NCBI GenBank assembly: GCA_019633425.1
Contig: WSUB01000054.1
Coordinates: forward strand, 62,001-126,000
DNA: 64,000 bases
Direction: 5' to 3'
From: Tulasnella sp. 424
Taxonomy: Eukaryota; Basidiomycota; Agaricomycetes; Cantharellales; Tulasnellaceae
The notes beneath the pieces are model-generated. The model had not been told where the DNA came from, searched no databases, and worked only from the letters and a program-made list of their open reading frames with translations. Positions 11,697-24,027 of the stretch are shown one piece after another. The position numbers and the translations under genes are program-made. Positions within the stretch are counted from its first letter, which is position 1; each line of letters starts with the position of its first letter.

Positions 11697-13748
11697 TTAG
11701 TAGCTAGTTCGCCCTTCAGAATCTAGCATTGGCCGGTCCGAATCAGTGCACCGTTTTAGGTACCCCTTCCTTCCATGAGACACAGCAAAGTCAATAGACG
11801 CCGGAGACGCGTGCGACTAGAATAGTTTTGTAGGTCCAGAGGTATATGTGTCGCATAGCGATCGATCCGTTCAAAACAACGTATCGCTGTCGATCTCTTC
11901 AAATATCATGTGCTATATAGTTGAGGTCCTAATTAGAAAGTAATTCTGTATGCAACGGGATGTCATCACATACCACGTTCGGCAACTCCTCCGTTTGAAC
12001 GAGGTCGGAGCAGAAGACCAGTGGGGCCGGATAAACCGTAGTGAGAACAGTCGGGTGAAGTTTGTCTCCCAAACTTTGTGGGTTAGGATTAGGTCTCAGC
12101 ATGTTTTAAGACCGCCTACGCGTTTTGCTCTAACAATACCTGGCTGTGCTTGAGTAAAGGTCTCCATTATGCGACATCATCCAGATTTCTGCTATACTCA
12201 GACTCGGTGTGATTGTCTCGCCCCTTTTACGAGCTTGTTTGATGACCTCGCTCAGTTCAAGTGATCTGAAAAGGGAGTAAAACCCATTTTGAAAGCGGCT
12301 TCATGTGACATCTTACATAAAGAATGCTGGCGGCATTGTGACAAGGCCCGGGACAACCAGGCGAATCCACTCTTCGGGAAATTGGGAACCGGGCTGGGTT
12401 GATGAGAAAAAGAGCAATGGACGGCTTCATAAGCACCTGCTACTGAGATATTAGGAGGGCATGACCTACGTGAACCATCCCACACATCAATCGAGGAAAG
12501 GGCCCCTTTGATGGGCACTCGAAGATGTACGCTTTTGAAATGTCTCCCGTAACGAGGAAACACTCATCCGTGTCTGTAATATATCCGCTGAACCGAGGTT
12601 TCTTTTCGCAGCATACACGAATCCGACCTCTGACAACACTGAACGAGGCCCGTCAATCTCGATTGTGGTGTCAGATCACCACCAAGGTCGCCTTGTGCTA
12701 CTCACCCTTCGGATTCAAACCAGCGTAGAATGGCTTGCATGTCGGGCCGAAATCGAGGGTCGTCATTCCACGAACATTTGGCAGCTTTCCATTGCATGGA
12801 GTAGGATAAGCCCAAAGGGGACAGCTTTGGTGCCATCTCCGGGCGCTTTTTGCCGAGGGTCACCATAGTGATTACTCCGTATGGATTGATTCCATCAAAA
12901 GGGATGTTTCCGCTGAGAATCTAATAGTGCTTCAGTCAGGTAAAGTGGAAGTCGGAGAAGGGGTGGCAGCTTTCTACATACCTCGTAGATCGTCATTCCA
13001 AACGAATAAACATCGCTAGAAGAGGTTCTGTGAGCGTCACCGCGAAGTACTTCGGGACTTTGCCAGCGGATTGATCCAGCCCCTTTCAACGATGGGGCAG
13101 TTGAACTGTCGGCGAGCTTGGCAAGTCCAAAGTCTGCGACGACTGCATCGACGGCGTCGAGAGTTGGCGAGATGAGAATGTTGTTTCCTTTGATGTCACC
13201 GTGAACAATGCTACGGTCGTGGAGGTAAGATAATCCTCTCGCAATGTCAAGGATCTACAGTATGTCAAAGACCTTGAATCAGCTGCGCGCCTAAGGCTGT
13301 GCACAGCGGTACTCACAAACTTGATACGATCGGCATCCGGATGTGCAGCGAGATACTGCATAACTGTTCCATTTTCTAAGAAAGGTGATCCTAAATAGAC
13401 GGTGTTGTTTGCCTCCCAAGCGCCGAAGAATCGAAGCACGTTCGGGTGACGAGCGGCTTTCCACAGGGCAGCCTCGCGCAAGATATGCTGGAACGTCAGT
13501 TATTAGGGTCGCGTATTGAATCCTAAACTCTGTCCAGACGGTGAAAAATCTCTCACTCTATAGTTTGCAGAGCCCGGGTCGCCTATTCCTTTTGGCCTTT
13601 TGAGAGCGAGGAATCCCCATTGGGGATGTTGAGCCTTGAAAACATCGCAAAAGCCGCCGGATGTGTTGAAGGGGTGTCGGTCCATTACGAGAGAATCAAA
13701 GTCGATTAGAGTTGAGCCTTGTTCTGCTTGGTCTTGGCCGTCGCTCAT
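11697..13748 (-). CDS. TKL-like protein kinase E
   Basis: Kinase with NTSGGFCDVFKA and LALKRPK in exon 1 (ATG at 13748), [26 protein letters not shown], intact RWQSPE and SDVYSFGMTIYE, then ILSGNIPFDG and the lobe tail FRPDMQAILRWFESEG. It is followed by a module with RIRVCCEKKPRFSGYI, a helical exon (SLELSEVIKQARKRG), an exon with LHPTVLTTVYPAPLVFCSD, and a terminal exon containing SIDFAVSHGRKG that ends at the TAA at 11697-11699. All catalytic residues are present. The C-terminal architecture differs from that of A-C apart from the first module. Nearest relative in the window is D. Internal exon edges are by eye. Confidence 0.75.
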
Positions 13749-14027
13749 TGTTGGATGGAGGGTTCCCACCAGTGATCAGATGGTCGCAGGGGGTTGTCTC
13801 TGAACGGAGGACCTTCCAACCCCAACATGTACACGTAAGGGCGTTAAATTAATGCTGGGTTAGGTAACCATCCCACGACGCCACCGAGCAGGGCGCCAAA
13901 AACCGTCGCTCGAACTCGCCGTCAACGCAGAGGAATGTTTTTCGGTATCAAAGGAGAGAATCGACGTAGTTAACAACATCCTACTAGCTAGTTCGTCCCT
14001 CAGAATCTAGTATATCGCTGGTCCGAA
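13749..14027 (-). promoter_or_regulatory. Upstream block of kinase E
   Basis: Second copy of the related upstream sequence described for 11450-11696. It starts directly at the ATG of kinase E with gttggatggaggg and runs into the 3' end of kinase F. Confidence 0.4.
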
Positions 14028-16034
14028 TCACCGGTTTAGGTACCCCACGGCTTCCTTCCTCCCGTGAGCCACAACAAAGTCAATAGACGCAACTAGAATA
14101 GTTTTATAGGTCTAGAGAGAATGGCGTATATGCGTCGCATAGCGATCCATCTCTTCAAAACAACGTGTCGCTGTCGATCTCTTCAAATATCATGCTCTAC
14201 GTTGAGGTCCAAATTAGGAAATAATTCTGTATGCAAAGAAATGGGCATTGCGTACCACGTTTGGTAAGTCGTCCATTGGAGCGAGGTCGGTGCAGAAAAC
14301 CAGTGGGGCCGGATAAACAGTAGTGAGAACAGCCGGGTGAAGCTTGTCCTCGAAACCTAGTGGGTTACTAGGATCAGGTCTCAGAATGTTTCAAGACAGT
14401 GTAGGCCTTTTTTTCCAACGATACCTGGCTCGCCTCGAGGAAAGCTCTCCATCATGCGACGTCATGCAAATTTCTGCTATACTCGAACTCGGTGTGATCG
14501 CGTCACCCCTTTCACGAGCCTTTTTGACAATCTCGTTCAGTTCCTTTGACCTGAAAAGGGGTTAAAGACATTTTGAAAGTAATTTTATGTGACATCTTAC
14601 ATGTAGGCTGGTTCCGACACTTCTACGGGGGCATGGCGGTTCCAGAGTGGGTTACGTGGTACGTAACCAGGCTGGGTTGATCAGAAGGAGAAATTGAGGG
14701 AGCCATGAGTATCTGTTCTTGAAAACATGGAGAGATTGTGACTCACGTGAAGAAATGTCCCAACACTCTGAGGAAAGGTTCCCTTCGATGCGCAGTTGAA
14801 GGTGGTCGCCTTTGAAATATCCCCCGCAACGACTACGCATCCCCTCACGAATGAATCCCCTGGAGAGATGTATCCGCTGAACCGAGGTTTCCTTTCGCAG
14901 GATACAGAGATCCGACCTCTGACAAAGCTGAACGAGGTTATCAATATTGTGATGTTAGAGCGTCACGAAGGTTAGCTAGAAAGCAGAGGGACCTTATGCC
15001 ACTTACCCCTCGGATTCGAGCCAGCGCAGAATTGTTTGCATATTTGGCCGAAGTTGAGGGTCGTCGTTCCAGGCACATCTGGCCGCTCTCCATTGCATGC
15101 AGTAACGTAGTCCCGACGGTCCCAGCTTCGGTTTCATCTCTGGACGCTTTTTGCTAGTCACCAAACCGATTACACCGTACGTATTTTCTCCTTTGAAGGG
15201 GATGGTGCCACTGAGGATCTGAAAATATCTCGGTCAGTAAATGAAAATCGAAGAATGGGTGGTGGGGTCCCTACCTCATAGATCGTCATTCCGAACGAAT
15301 AAACATCGCTCGAAAAGGTTCTGTGCACGTGAGCGCCACCGCGGAGTATTTCTGGACTCTGCCAGCGGCTTGATCCGGTTCCTTTCTGTGATGAGGCCGT
15401 TGAGGTTTCGGCAACCTTGGCAAGCCCAAAGTCTGCGAGGACTGCGTCGACATCAGGTGTGATTAGGATATTGTTTCCTTTGATGTCACCGTGAACGATG
15501 TTATGGTCGTGAAGATAAGATAACCCTCGTGCGATATCCAAAATCTACAGAACATCAAGGACGTTAGATCAACGGTGAAACTTTACCTGCAACACATCAG
15601 GTGGTGCTCACAAACTTGGTGCGATCTACATTCGGGTGTTTAACGAGATACTGCATAATTGTTCCGTTGTCTAAGAAAGGCGAGACGAGATAGACGGTGT
15701 TGTTGGCCTCCCATGCACCGAGGAACTGAAGTACATTCGGGTGACGAGCGGCTTTCCACAGGTCGGCCTCTTTCAAGAGATGCTGGAACGTTGGTTATTA
15801 GAGTCGCATTTCAAAGCCCAAACTCTGTTTAGACGGTGTGAAAGTTCTTACTCTATAGCTCGGAGAGTCCGGTTCGCCCATTCCTCTTGGCCGTTTGAGA
15901 GCGAGGAATCCCCATTGAGGATGCGGAGCCTTGTAAATATCGCCATATCCCCCAGTAGTGTTGAACGGGAATCCGAGAGAGCCAAAGTCGATTAGAGATA
16001 GGGCTTCTTCGGCTTGATCTTGGCTGTCGCTCAT
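14028..16034 (-). CDS. TKL-like protein kinase F
   Basis: Third member of the D-F subfamily. Exon 1 (ATG at 16034) has NTTGGYGDIYKA and LALKRPR. Further exons give HLLKEADLW with [56 protein letters not shown] and RPNMQTILRWLESEG. The tail has RISVSCERKPRFSGYI, a helical exon (SKELNEIVKKARERG), LHPAVLTTVYPAPLVFC and the terminal exon SIDFVVAHGRKEA. This exon stops at TGA 14028-14030, earlier than E because of a one-codon change. Catalytic residues are intact and it should be functional. Its N-terminus is shorter by a few residues than D and E. Confidence 0.75.
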
Positions 16035-17118
16035 TGTTGGCTGGAGGATTCTTACTAGTGATTAGATTGCTTGCGGTCGCAGGGGTTGTCGCTGAACGGA
16101 GGACCCCGACTTGGACAAGTGAGACACTTAATGTTGAGTTTGTGGTTAAGCTTACCATCCCACGACGTCAGGTGCACCGAGCGGGGCGCCAAAAACTCGC
16201 CGTCAGCGCCAGGAGAGAATCGACGTAGTCAACATCATCCTAGTAACTAGTTGGTCCAAGATCATCAGGGAGCGTAAATAAGTTCTTGGCTGTTTACATG
16301 ACCTACCTTGCGGGGTTTGGATCGCTCATGTGTTTTCGCTTAAACTTGCGACTCGATGGAGGATGTCGAACCTGATCGCCAACGCTACGCTCCAATGCAA
16401 GGGGCTTCATTATCCAAATGTCCAAGGAGAGTATTAGGGTGAGGCGTTGCAGCTGGGATTATGACGATGCGTGGGTCAATAATAGGTCCCATGGGCGTCG
16501 CATGGAATGTCTGAGGGGACCTGGCCCGTTAGTCTGGGCTATCCTGAGTGGATGACGGCAAGGCCCCGCTGACCATTGGTGAGTGCGGTGATCCCCCCCT
16601 TTGTGTACGTCTTCCGGAATGATGTTTGCCGTGGAACGGGCGTCCGAGAAGTCGCCGCAATGCCTCTCGAGATGTCTTGGAACCCATCGTTGGGTTCAGC
16701 CGGAAGCCATTCCTACTAGAAGCTAGCGGCACACTCTTGATGAGCGACAGGGAGAAGTGTTCATGCGCCCAATGTCTAGAAGCATTTCCAGGAGATCACG
16801 ATAAGGCCTTGAGTTTCATCTGTTCCAACCCGAACGAGTACATAAGCGCTTGGAGGTCTCGTCGAGGCCGTCGCTAGCCCCCTCTGAGGAGGAGGACGAC
16901 GAGTGGATTGTCGTCGAGGAGAGCGAGGAACGCCGAAGGGATGAGAAATAGCTAGGCACGGAAATGCAGGGGAGTCGAAATTCGAATTATTTTGGCTATT
17001 CCACGACGACCACACCAACATCCGCTAATCACCGCGCCCCAACGAACGAGACACCATACCCACCCAAGCTGACCTTCTTCACCCCCGGCGGCTAAACCGT
17101 GCAGAAGGAAGTTGATTG
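16035..17118. other. Interval between kinase F and the large methyltransferase
   Basis: The first ~200 bp are the upstream block shared with kinases D and E. The rest is a divergent-promoter region between minus-strand kinase F and the plus-strand methyltransferase. A plus-strand frame at 16626-16877 has a short Cys-containing stretch (CSCAQCLEAF), and an acidic open segment ends near 16950 (SEEEDDEWIVVEESEE); they are in different frames. They may be remnants of one small gene, but no family is recognised and I do not call a gene. Confidence 0.4.
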
Positions 17119-20100
17119 ATGACAACAACACCCAAAGTTAAAAAATATCGAAGGCCGGCCACTGCGGATGGATCCACTACTACCACGCCCTCCACATTCG
17201 GAGGCTACTTCTCCTCCACAAGACACCATCAATTACCCGACACACCTCGCATCACCACAGGAGACGCAGCTGCCACGAGAGCTTTGAGCGCCAGTTTCAA
17301 GCCCATGCTTGTTACAGCCAACTTTACCGTCCCAGCTCCACCAACACCCGCCATGCATCATATCCCATCTTCATCTCCCCCTTCAAGGCCTTGGGGTTTC
17401 GTTTCAAGGACCGGCACCTCTCCTTCTACTCCAAGGCTCTCATCCCGTAGAGAGTCGAGCGTACCTCCGCCATCCTCAAGGACGCGTTCTCAACAGCAGC
17501 AGCAGCCTCAACCGGTTCCGTTCTCGGGTTCATACTCGTCTCTCGCCGCAGGCACAAGCACAAGCTCCCTCGCAGGAGGCCCATCTTCAGCCGCTGCCAG
17601 TACAACCTCTGTCACGCATCTCCATCTGCCACCACCGAGGCAGCAGTATTTCGTCGAGAAGCGAGGGAAGCGGCATCACGCCTATGGCAAGAAGGTGCCA
17701 TATACCCTGTCGTACGAGAGAGATGTCACAGACAAGTACGCCCCCCATCCCATCACACATCTCCTCTCCTCCCCATCGCTGATCTCTCTCTCCCTCTCGT
17801 CCCACGCAGTCACATCCTCGATGAAGAATGGAGTACGTCGTAATCACCATTTCGTTCCTCGCGGTCCCAAATTTCTTATCTGACCGACCGGCTCTCATTC
17901 CACACAACAGACTACGAATGTCGCAACGGTATAACGTACGCGGTCTTCGACACCCCACCAAAACGAGTGTACGCATCCCCTCTCCCTCTCTCCTCTGCTA
18001 GCGACCGCTTACAATCGGACATCCGACTCGGGCTTATGCACACAGATTGGACCTTGGATGTGGAACAGGTTCCTGGATCCTGACCGCGGCGAAAGAGTGG
18101 AAGGTACGTCCACACCCCCCCTCCCCCCGCCGCTTACAACCAGCGAATGGCCGGTTGACAACAATCTCCTCTCGCCTTTCTGCCTTGGTATCGCGTATCT
18201 TGGCTTCATTCATACGCAGGATACTCAATTTATTGGTGAGTCCACGGTCGATCCCTGCCCGTGGGCGGGTCGAGTCTCACCCAACACGACGCGCAACGGA
18301 CGCGCCGAGTCCCTCTCCAACCAATACATACTGATAATTTTTCCCCCTCTCATAGGCTTCGACCTCGTCCCAATTCAACCTAACCTCGATTTCCTCGACC
18401 CGGATGTCCCGCCCACCGTGCCCTCATCAGCCTCGACGTTCCCTCCCACTCCGGTTCCTCAATTACACCAACAACACCCAATTTCGACGTCATCGTCTTC
18501 ATCTCAGCAGCAACAATCGCCACCACCCTTACCACCCTTGCCGCCGTTACCCCTTCAATCCGCTACCCCGCCCGAACCGAGCCGCGGCCGCTCCGCCTCG
18601 ACAAACACACAACCTTCGCTCGTCTCGGTCGCATCCTCGAGTAAAGGTAGCGGAGCTAGTGGGAGTGCCGGAGGAGGAGGAGGAGGAAAATCGAAACCCC
18701 GGCCGAGCTCGTTGAGCTTGGAAGCGCTTGTTGCAGCGAGTGTGAATGCGAGTGCGGGACTCGCAGAAGGAGAAGGCACGAAAGACGGACAGGAGGAAAG
18801 CGATGAGGAGCCCGTGGAATCGCCACAGCCGACATTGAGGTTGAAGGAGAGAGTGCGTTGGGTTCATGGCGATTTGTGCGTTGACCTCGGGTTCACGGAG
18901 AGAGGAGAGTCGATTACTGACCTAAGCACCATAGCCTCGAGCCTCTTCCATTCCCGGACGGTTACTTTGATTTCGTGTAAGTGGATCTCACCTTTGAACC
19001 ATAGCTCGCTCCTCATCTGCGTGGATATAGGCGGGCACGAAGAATAGCGAGGGGCGTTCCGGAGCACATGTGGGATCACGTTTACTCGGTACATTGCTTC
19101 TTCAAAGCGCGTTTTACCCAAACGCTGACGAGGTCGCTTTGTAGGAATTAGCACGGGTGCTTAAGCCAGGCGGGACCTTTGAGGTGCGTGCCTAGACTCT
19201 TCCAGAACCGCTCGAGAGTTGACCTGTCTCCACAAAACAGCATTTCGAGTGCAACTTGACTTTCCCTGGAGGAGAGTTCCACACCGCGTTCCCCGGTTCA
19301 CCACCCAAAACCGATGCATCCCAAACCTCTTCCGGTCGACGGTCGTTCGTGGGCAAGCTCAGGAGACCAAGGACGTCCGCGTCGGCGTTTGAAGCCGCCA
19401 CTTTCGGCACGGTGCCGCCTTCACCTCATCGACTTCGACATCAGCAATCCGCACCATTCGCCTCGCTCTCTTCCGCTTTCACCCAACACGCCGAACATGC
19501 AACGTCAAAACGAGAGGGAGGACTCAGCGTGGCACCGACCATGGCCAAAGACCCACGAGATCACTCGGTCCTCGAAGCGATCTACACGTCGATGCACGAA
19601 TCCAAGTTCATCAACGTCACTCCCATCTCGATCATCCAAAATTACCTTGTTTTGCATTTCAAGGACCTCAGGACCCATCCACCGCTGACTTTATTCGCTC
19701 CGAAACGAGCTGTAGGCGACGAACACTGGCCGGAATTGAAGGACGGAGATTACACGCCCACGACGAGGATGATTACCGCCATCGAGTTGAATGCGTGGGC
19801 TGCAAGAGCCATGGGCCTCAAACCCACGTTACCGCCCAGCGTGCAACCTCAAAATCTAGCTCTGCAGTCGAGGAGCTTCGAGTTGGCAAGACAGCAGGGT
19901 CCGAGTTCCGGTTCCGTCTCATCCTCTGCGGCTTCAACGGCTACGATGTCCTCTGCTGGAACGGGAGGAGGAAGCAAGACGCTCGAAAGCCTGGTCGCAG
20001 CAGGACCGCAAAATCCCGCCGTGCCTCGGTTATTCAAAGTGGAAGATTTCCTCGGTACAGACCGATCGAGAAGCATACCAAGGGTCACGATGGCTCCTAT

Positions 20101-20687
20101 ACCCGGACTCAAGGGCGCTATCAAGAGCATGAATGGTTTACCGAACAGGACGTTCCAGTATGATGTGGGGTACTCGGCTTTGCAGTTGAGCATGAACGTA
20201 GCGGAGGTCCTTGGATGTGCGGAGGAGATGTGGGCGTATGTGAAGCATGAAGATCCGTCCGCTGAAAGGGGCTGTTTTGATGATTTGTTGAAGCGATATG
20301 CTGCGTGAGTCGTCCGTCTACGTTACAGCGCGAGGGGTGTTTTTGCTAACATGACATGGGGACAGTGACATGCGGAACCGGATCGCCATGCGCGAGCTCG
20401 TTGAAGACCGACTTGGTTGGGAAGGTCGCGCTAAAAGCGATTCTCCTGCTCTCAAGGATTTCGAAACCCAGCTGCAAATGGCTCTTGCGGCAGAGTCTGT
20501 TGACGGTATGACCGCATCAACCATTACTGGATCGACGGACGGGACCGCTGTTGGGGCACCGCGACCTTCGGGCACCTTCTCAAGGGACCCCATGGGTGTC
20601 GAGGGTGTCGAGACGTCCAACAGCTTCGTCAACGGCAAGCTGGTTGCCCGAACCTTCAAGTGCTGGTGCATGGTCAAAGCCACTTAA
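17119..20687 (+). CDS. SAM-dependent methyltransferase with interrupted Rossmann fold
   Basis: Eleven exons: 17119-17735, 17810-17832, 17911-17968, 18046-18103, 18220-18235, 18356-18875, 18935-18976, 19031-19088, 19145-19183, 19241-20304, 20366-20687. They give 938 residues with consistent phases. Residues 1-190 are Ser/Thr/Pro-rich and probably disordered. The catalytic fold then begins: motif I VLDLGCGTGSW (near residue 233), strand 2 DTQFIGFDLVPIQP, acidic loop VHGDLLEPLPFPDGYFDFV, and ELARVLKPGGTFE. About 140 low-complexity residues (poly-Q, poly-P, poly-G) lie between strand 2 and the acidic loop. A second long variable region separates the fold from a conserved C-terminal part (TFQYDVGYSALQLSMNV). 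Substrate unknown; it resembles fungal Methyltransf-type regulators in motif order only. ATG at 17119 is the first in frame. Confidence 0.85.
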
Positions 20688-21079
20688 GCCAGGAGCTCCC
20701 CCCTTTACCCCATTGTACCGACCACTTTGTAACCTATGGCCCTCCCCCACTTCTTTCTTTATCCTTTTTTGTTTTGATTTGTTTTATACCTGTGGATATC
20801 CCCATTTTGTGTTTGTGTCCCGTTCCCTGTCTCAATTTTTTTTTTCGTTCGATATTTTTTGTAACGTTAGGCGTTATACTTTCTATTCAACCCCGCTTCT
20901 TCTGTATCCCCCCCATTTTTTTTTTGGTTGTCGAGATACCAGCAATTCTATTCGCTGCGAGTCGGATAAACATGTGCGCATACTTTTTTCGACTACTGTA
21001 TTTAGTGGCTTTCGCGCCTTGGGATGAGAACGGATTCGAGGAGGGCCTTTGTTGGTGTGAAGACCGGTAAGGGGTGAGC
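20688..21079. other. Convergent 3' region
   Basis: About 390 bp between the stop of the plus-strand methyltransferase and the stop of the minus-strand mannosidase. It is strongly T-rich on the plus strand (several runs of T and C/T), as expected for overlapping 3' untranslated regions and poly(A) signals. No gene seen. Confidence 0.5.
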
Positions 21080-23727
21080 CTACGCAAAGGAAGTTCGGTC
21101 AGCTGGGGGAGGCGTTGGGGAAGTGCGGCGTTTGGGGCTTGCCTCGGTATTAAAGACGTATTCTGCAAGTCGAGACCGAGAAATTCGATTACTACCATTT
21201 AAAGGCAGAAATTAGAGTGCAAGACAAATTTAACTTACTTCGCAGTGGAATGACATCACTTTCCGAAAACAGCAAGTAGAGGTATTTCAGAGTTTCCGCC
21301 TGACACGGCAAACACCGTCAGGGCCATCACTCTCTTCTCTTTGAGGTCTCGGTATCTTACCAGGAAGAATGTCTCCATATTGTCGACCCAGCCTTTCTCG
21401 CCCTCGACGCGGTCAACATTTCTTATCGAAACGTAGCCACCTCCCTGGTCTTCGGGTACTTTGCAGTGCTTTTCGATGGCTTGGAAGATTCTCCAGCCGT
21501 ACATGCGGTATATTGGATCTCCTGATAGCCGGAATGCGATGAAGAGGGACTCGACGGTCTCTGGTCTACAGAGGAGTAGAAAAGCTTAGCTACACGGCAA
21601 TGTCGGATGAACGGGCGCTTACCGAAGGATGTAGCGTGCATCGAGCAAAGGGTTCTCAGAGCTATTGCATGGTTAGTGAATTCCGGCGGCTCCGAGGCGG
21701 AGAGAAACCTTGAAAGGTCCTATACGCACTTTCCACCTTTGATGAACCACTCGCGGCCGGTCTCCTTGACTTCCTTTCTGTTCTCCTTGTCATAGAACAC
21801 CGCGATCTCCGGCGACAACCCTCTACACATCGACTCGGTCAGTTATTTCACGTCTATTCTAAGCATTCGGGAACCTCCGTACGTAGCCGTGTTGTGAGTC
21901 TCCATGCATGTCTCTATCAGCGCTTTACCGTTGTCCCAGTCCCGTCGAGCGTTGGCACGTGGAAGGTTGTACAGCACTGGCGGAACATCAGCCCAGGCTT
22001 CAGTAGCCCCCAACATGAGGGATCCGCCTAAGAAGCACACGAGGTGGTCCTGCTTGGGTGAGACATGCCAGGTTCGACTTAATATGATCGATGAGCGGCC
22101 CAGTCCTCGGAAAAGGACACCGTAGCGAGATAGGCTTACATATCAAATTCGGTGCTTCGGGCGTAGTTGTTGGGCTCCAGTTCGGCTGTGTAGAGGAGAT
22201 TTTGAATCGGGGTTCGTTTGAACAGCAGCTCGTGGATCGAGTTCATGGCATCTTCGTACATCTGGATCGCGGGGTTAGCCCCACCTTTCGGCTAACAAAC
22301 ATACCGGACCTACCTCCCGATATGGAGGCTCAGTGAAGTTCTTTGGGCAAGGGTAAGTATTTGATTGTCAAGACCTCCCTTCGCGTCGCACTTACAGTCT
22401 GGATATACTGTTTTCTGTCGAAGGAGTCAGCCTAAGCGCCTCCGACGCTAAATCAAACTTACAGAAGATACTCATAGTACGAGTCTCCGCGTGAGCCTAA
22501 CCGGACGTCGGATGATCGAAAGCGCCCATCTTGGGGCCTGTCGTTCACAAGCGTTAGACCGAGTGTTCGAATCGCCAACGAGAATCAAAGCGGACTTGCG
22601 AGATAAAAATGGGGACTAGGTACGGCCCATATGGCGGGACAGCCTGATTCACAGTTTTTATGACCTAGAGAATGGGGTCAGGGTGGTTCGAGCGTGGCAC
22701 AGTCACAAGCGTTATGGACCTTTGCTGCTGCTGTCCAATACTTTGGATCTCCAGTCAAGTGAGAGAGGTACCTGAACTCGAGCTGCAGCGTTGTGGCCTC
22801 TGCCGTACTGGCGAGACCGCCATTCGGCATGTCGCCGCGGCCTTGTTTTGTGTGCAAGTTGGAGTCGGTGAGCGGTATGCCAGACGGAGTCTCGAACGAA
22901 GGCAACAGCCGCTCCGCCAAATCAACAGCGTGGCTCAAGTACACCGGCGCGTGTCGACGATCCGCCAGGTGATAAGCTGCCAAGAGACCTCCCAGAAGGC
23001 GGATGGTCGTCTGCAAGGGCAGTTCTCAGCATGTTCGCCCCGCAGAGTCATGGACTGCACGAACCTCAAAAGTATTCACTTCCCCTCCCAATGAAAAGTC
23101 CAGGGTATGCTCGATCCAGTTATGTGACCTCTGGTACATCTCTTCGAGTTCCTTGTCTCCGTTCTGCTTCATGATCATCATGGTATCCAGTGCGTCGATA
23201 ATCATGTAACCTATTCCAGCTCCTCCAATACTACCAGTAAAGTTCTTTCCCTTGTTAGATAAAGGGTGGTATTCATCGGCTCCAAATGCATCTCGTTCTG
23301 TAAAGGGTACCTATTAGCACTCCCTTTCTATTCGCGCGACAATGTTCCCTGGCAGGGTTCAAGGAGCCCTCACCATAAGCCCGCCAGGCATGCTGAAACA
23401 CCAGCGCATCAACCATGAGTATTTCCTCACAGGATCCGGTGACTTTCCAGGCTCACTTTGAAAGCATCTACGATCGCTTCCCGCCTTTTTTCGTCTCGCG
23501 TGAACGTTGGTTTCCGGGACCCAAACGCTCGATCGTAGCGACCAATTGACCGCGGGCGGCTTATGTCGTCGCTCTAATTAATGACACCATGAGGTTTAGA
23601 TTAATTTGAAACCCCTTTCTCTCACTTCACGCACCTCTGAGCCAAATAACCAACCCCATACGATGTAACCGCAGAACAACCCGAACGCAAGCTTGACATA
23701 AGACTTGAGACCCCTTGCGCGAGCCAT
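21080..23727 (-). CDS. Glycoside hydrolase family 47 alpha-1,2-mannosidase
   Basis: Class I alpha-1,2-mannosidase that trims mannose from N-glycans in the ER/Golgi. Exon 1 begins MARARGLKSYVKLAFG and contains one hydrophobic segment (LAFGLFCGYIVWGWLFG), giving a type II membrane anchor. Later exons read in family order: HAWRAYE, DEYHPLSNKGKNF, GGAGIGYMIIDALDTM, VNTFETTIRLLGGLLAAYHL, DMPNGGLASTAEATTLQLEF, RYILRPETVESLFIAFRLSG, GWVDNMETFFLAETLKYLY and KYVFNTEAS. The acidic residues of STAEAT and RPETVES are the kind used in GH47 catalysis and calcium binding. The last intron (after IPLRK) leads to a short Pro-rich tail that ends at 21080. At least nine introns are needed; several middle exon borders are approximate. 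No ER-retrieval signal is visible. Confidence 0.88.
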
Positions 23728-24027
23728 GATCGCTAGAATCACTTTACAACGGTGATGCCCCTGGTTGCAATCAAGTATTACTTAAAGCGAAGAGTAGCGT
23801 GGATCGAGGTGGACGGCAGGCTTTCAGGCTGCGAAGGGCGGGTGAACGTGTCAAGGTCGTTTCGGTCGAACATTCCCACGCAGGACCCTAGAACCCGCCG
23901 TGCACACGCCGAAGAGACCCCCGAAAGACATCCCATGTGTTTCGAAGCTTCTACACTGAGCCCAAATATATACACAAATGTCGCAAAAGGTAGCGAGAAA
24001 GAAATATGAAAGAGGGTCCTCAATGAA
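23728..24027. other. Intergenic, with a repeat shared with 26290-26470
   Basis: 300 bp between MT1 and the GH47 gene. Most of it (about 23850-24027) recurs downstream of MT2 at about 26290-26472, including acattcccac, cgaagagacc and the tract cccatgtgtttcgaagctt. It is therefore 3' flank duplicated together with MT1/MT2. Confidence 0.55.

Noticed and set aside
16626..16877. Cys-containing plus-strand frame as a zinc-finger gene
   Set aside because: Spacing of the cysteines fits no known finger, the acidic continuation is in another frame, and there is no supporting splice pattern.
20887..21198. Open minus-strand frame at the end of the mannosidase
   Set aside because: The GH47 reading frame with its last intron (ending cttgcag) gives the expected KYVFNTEAS ending and a stop at 21080; the other frame is a by-product.
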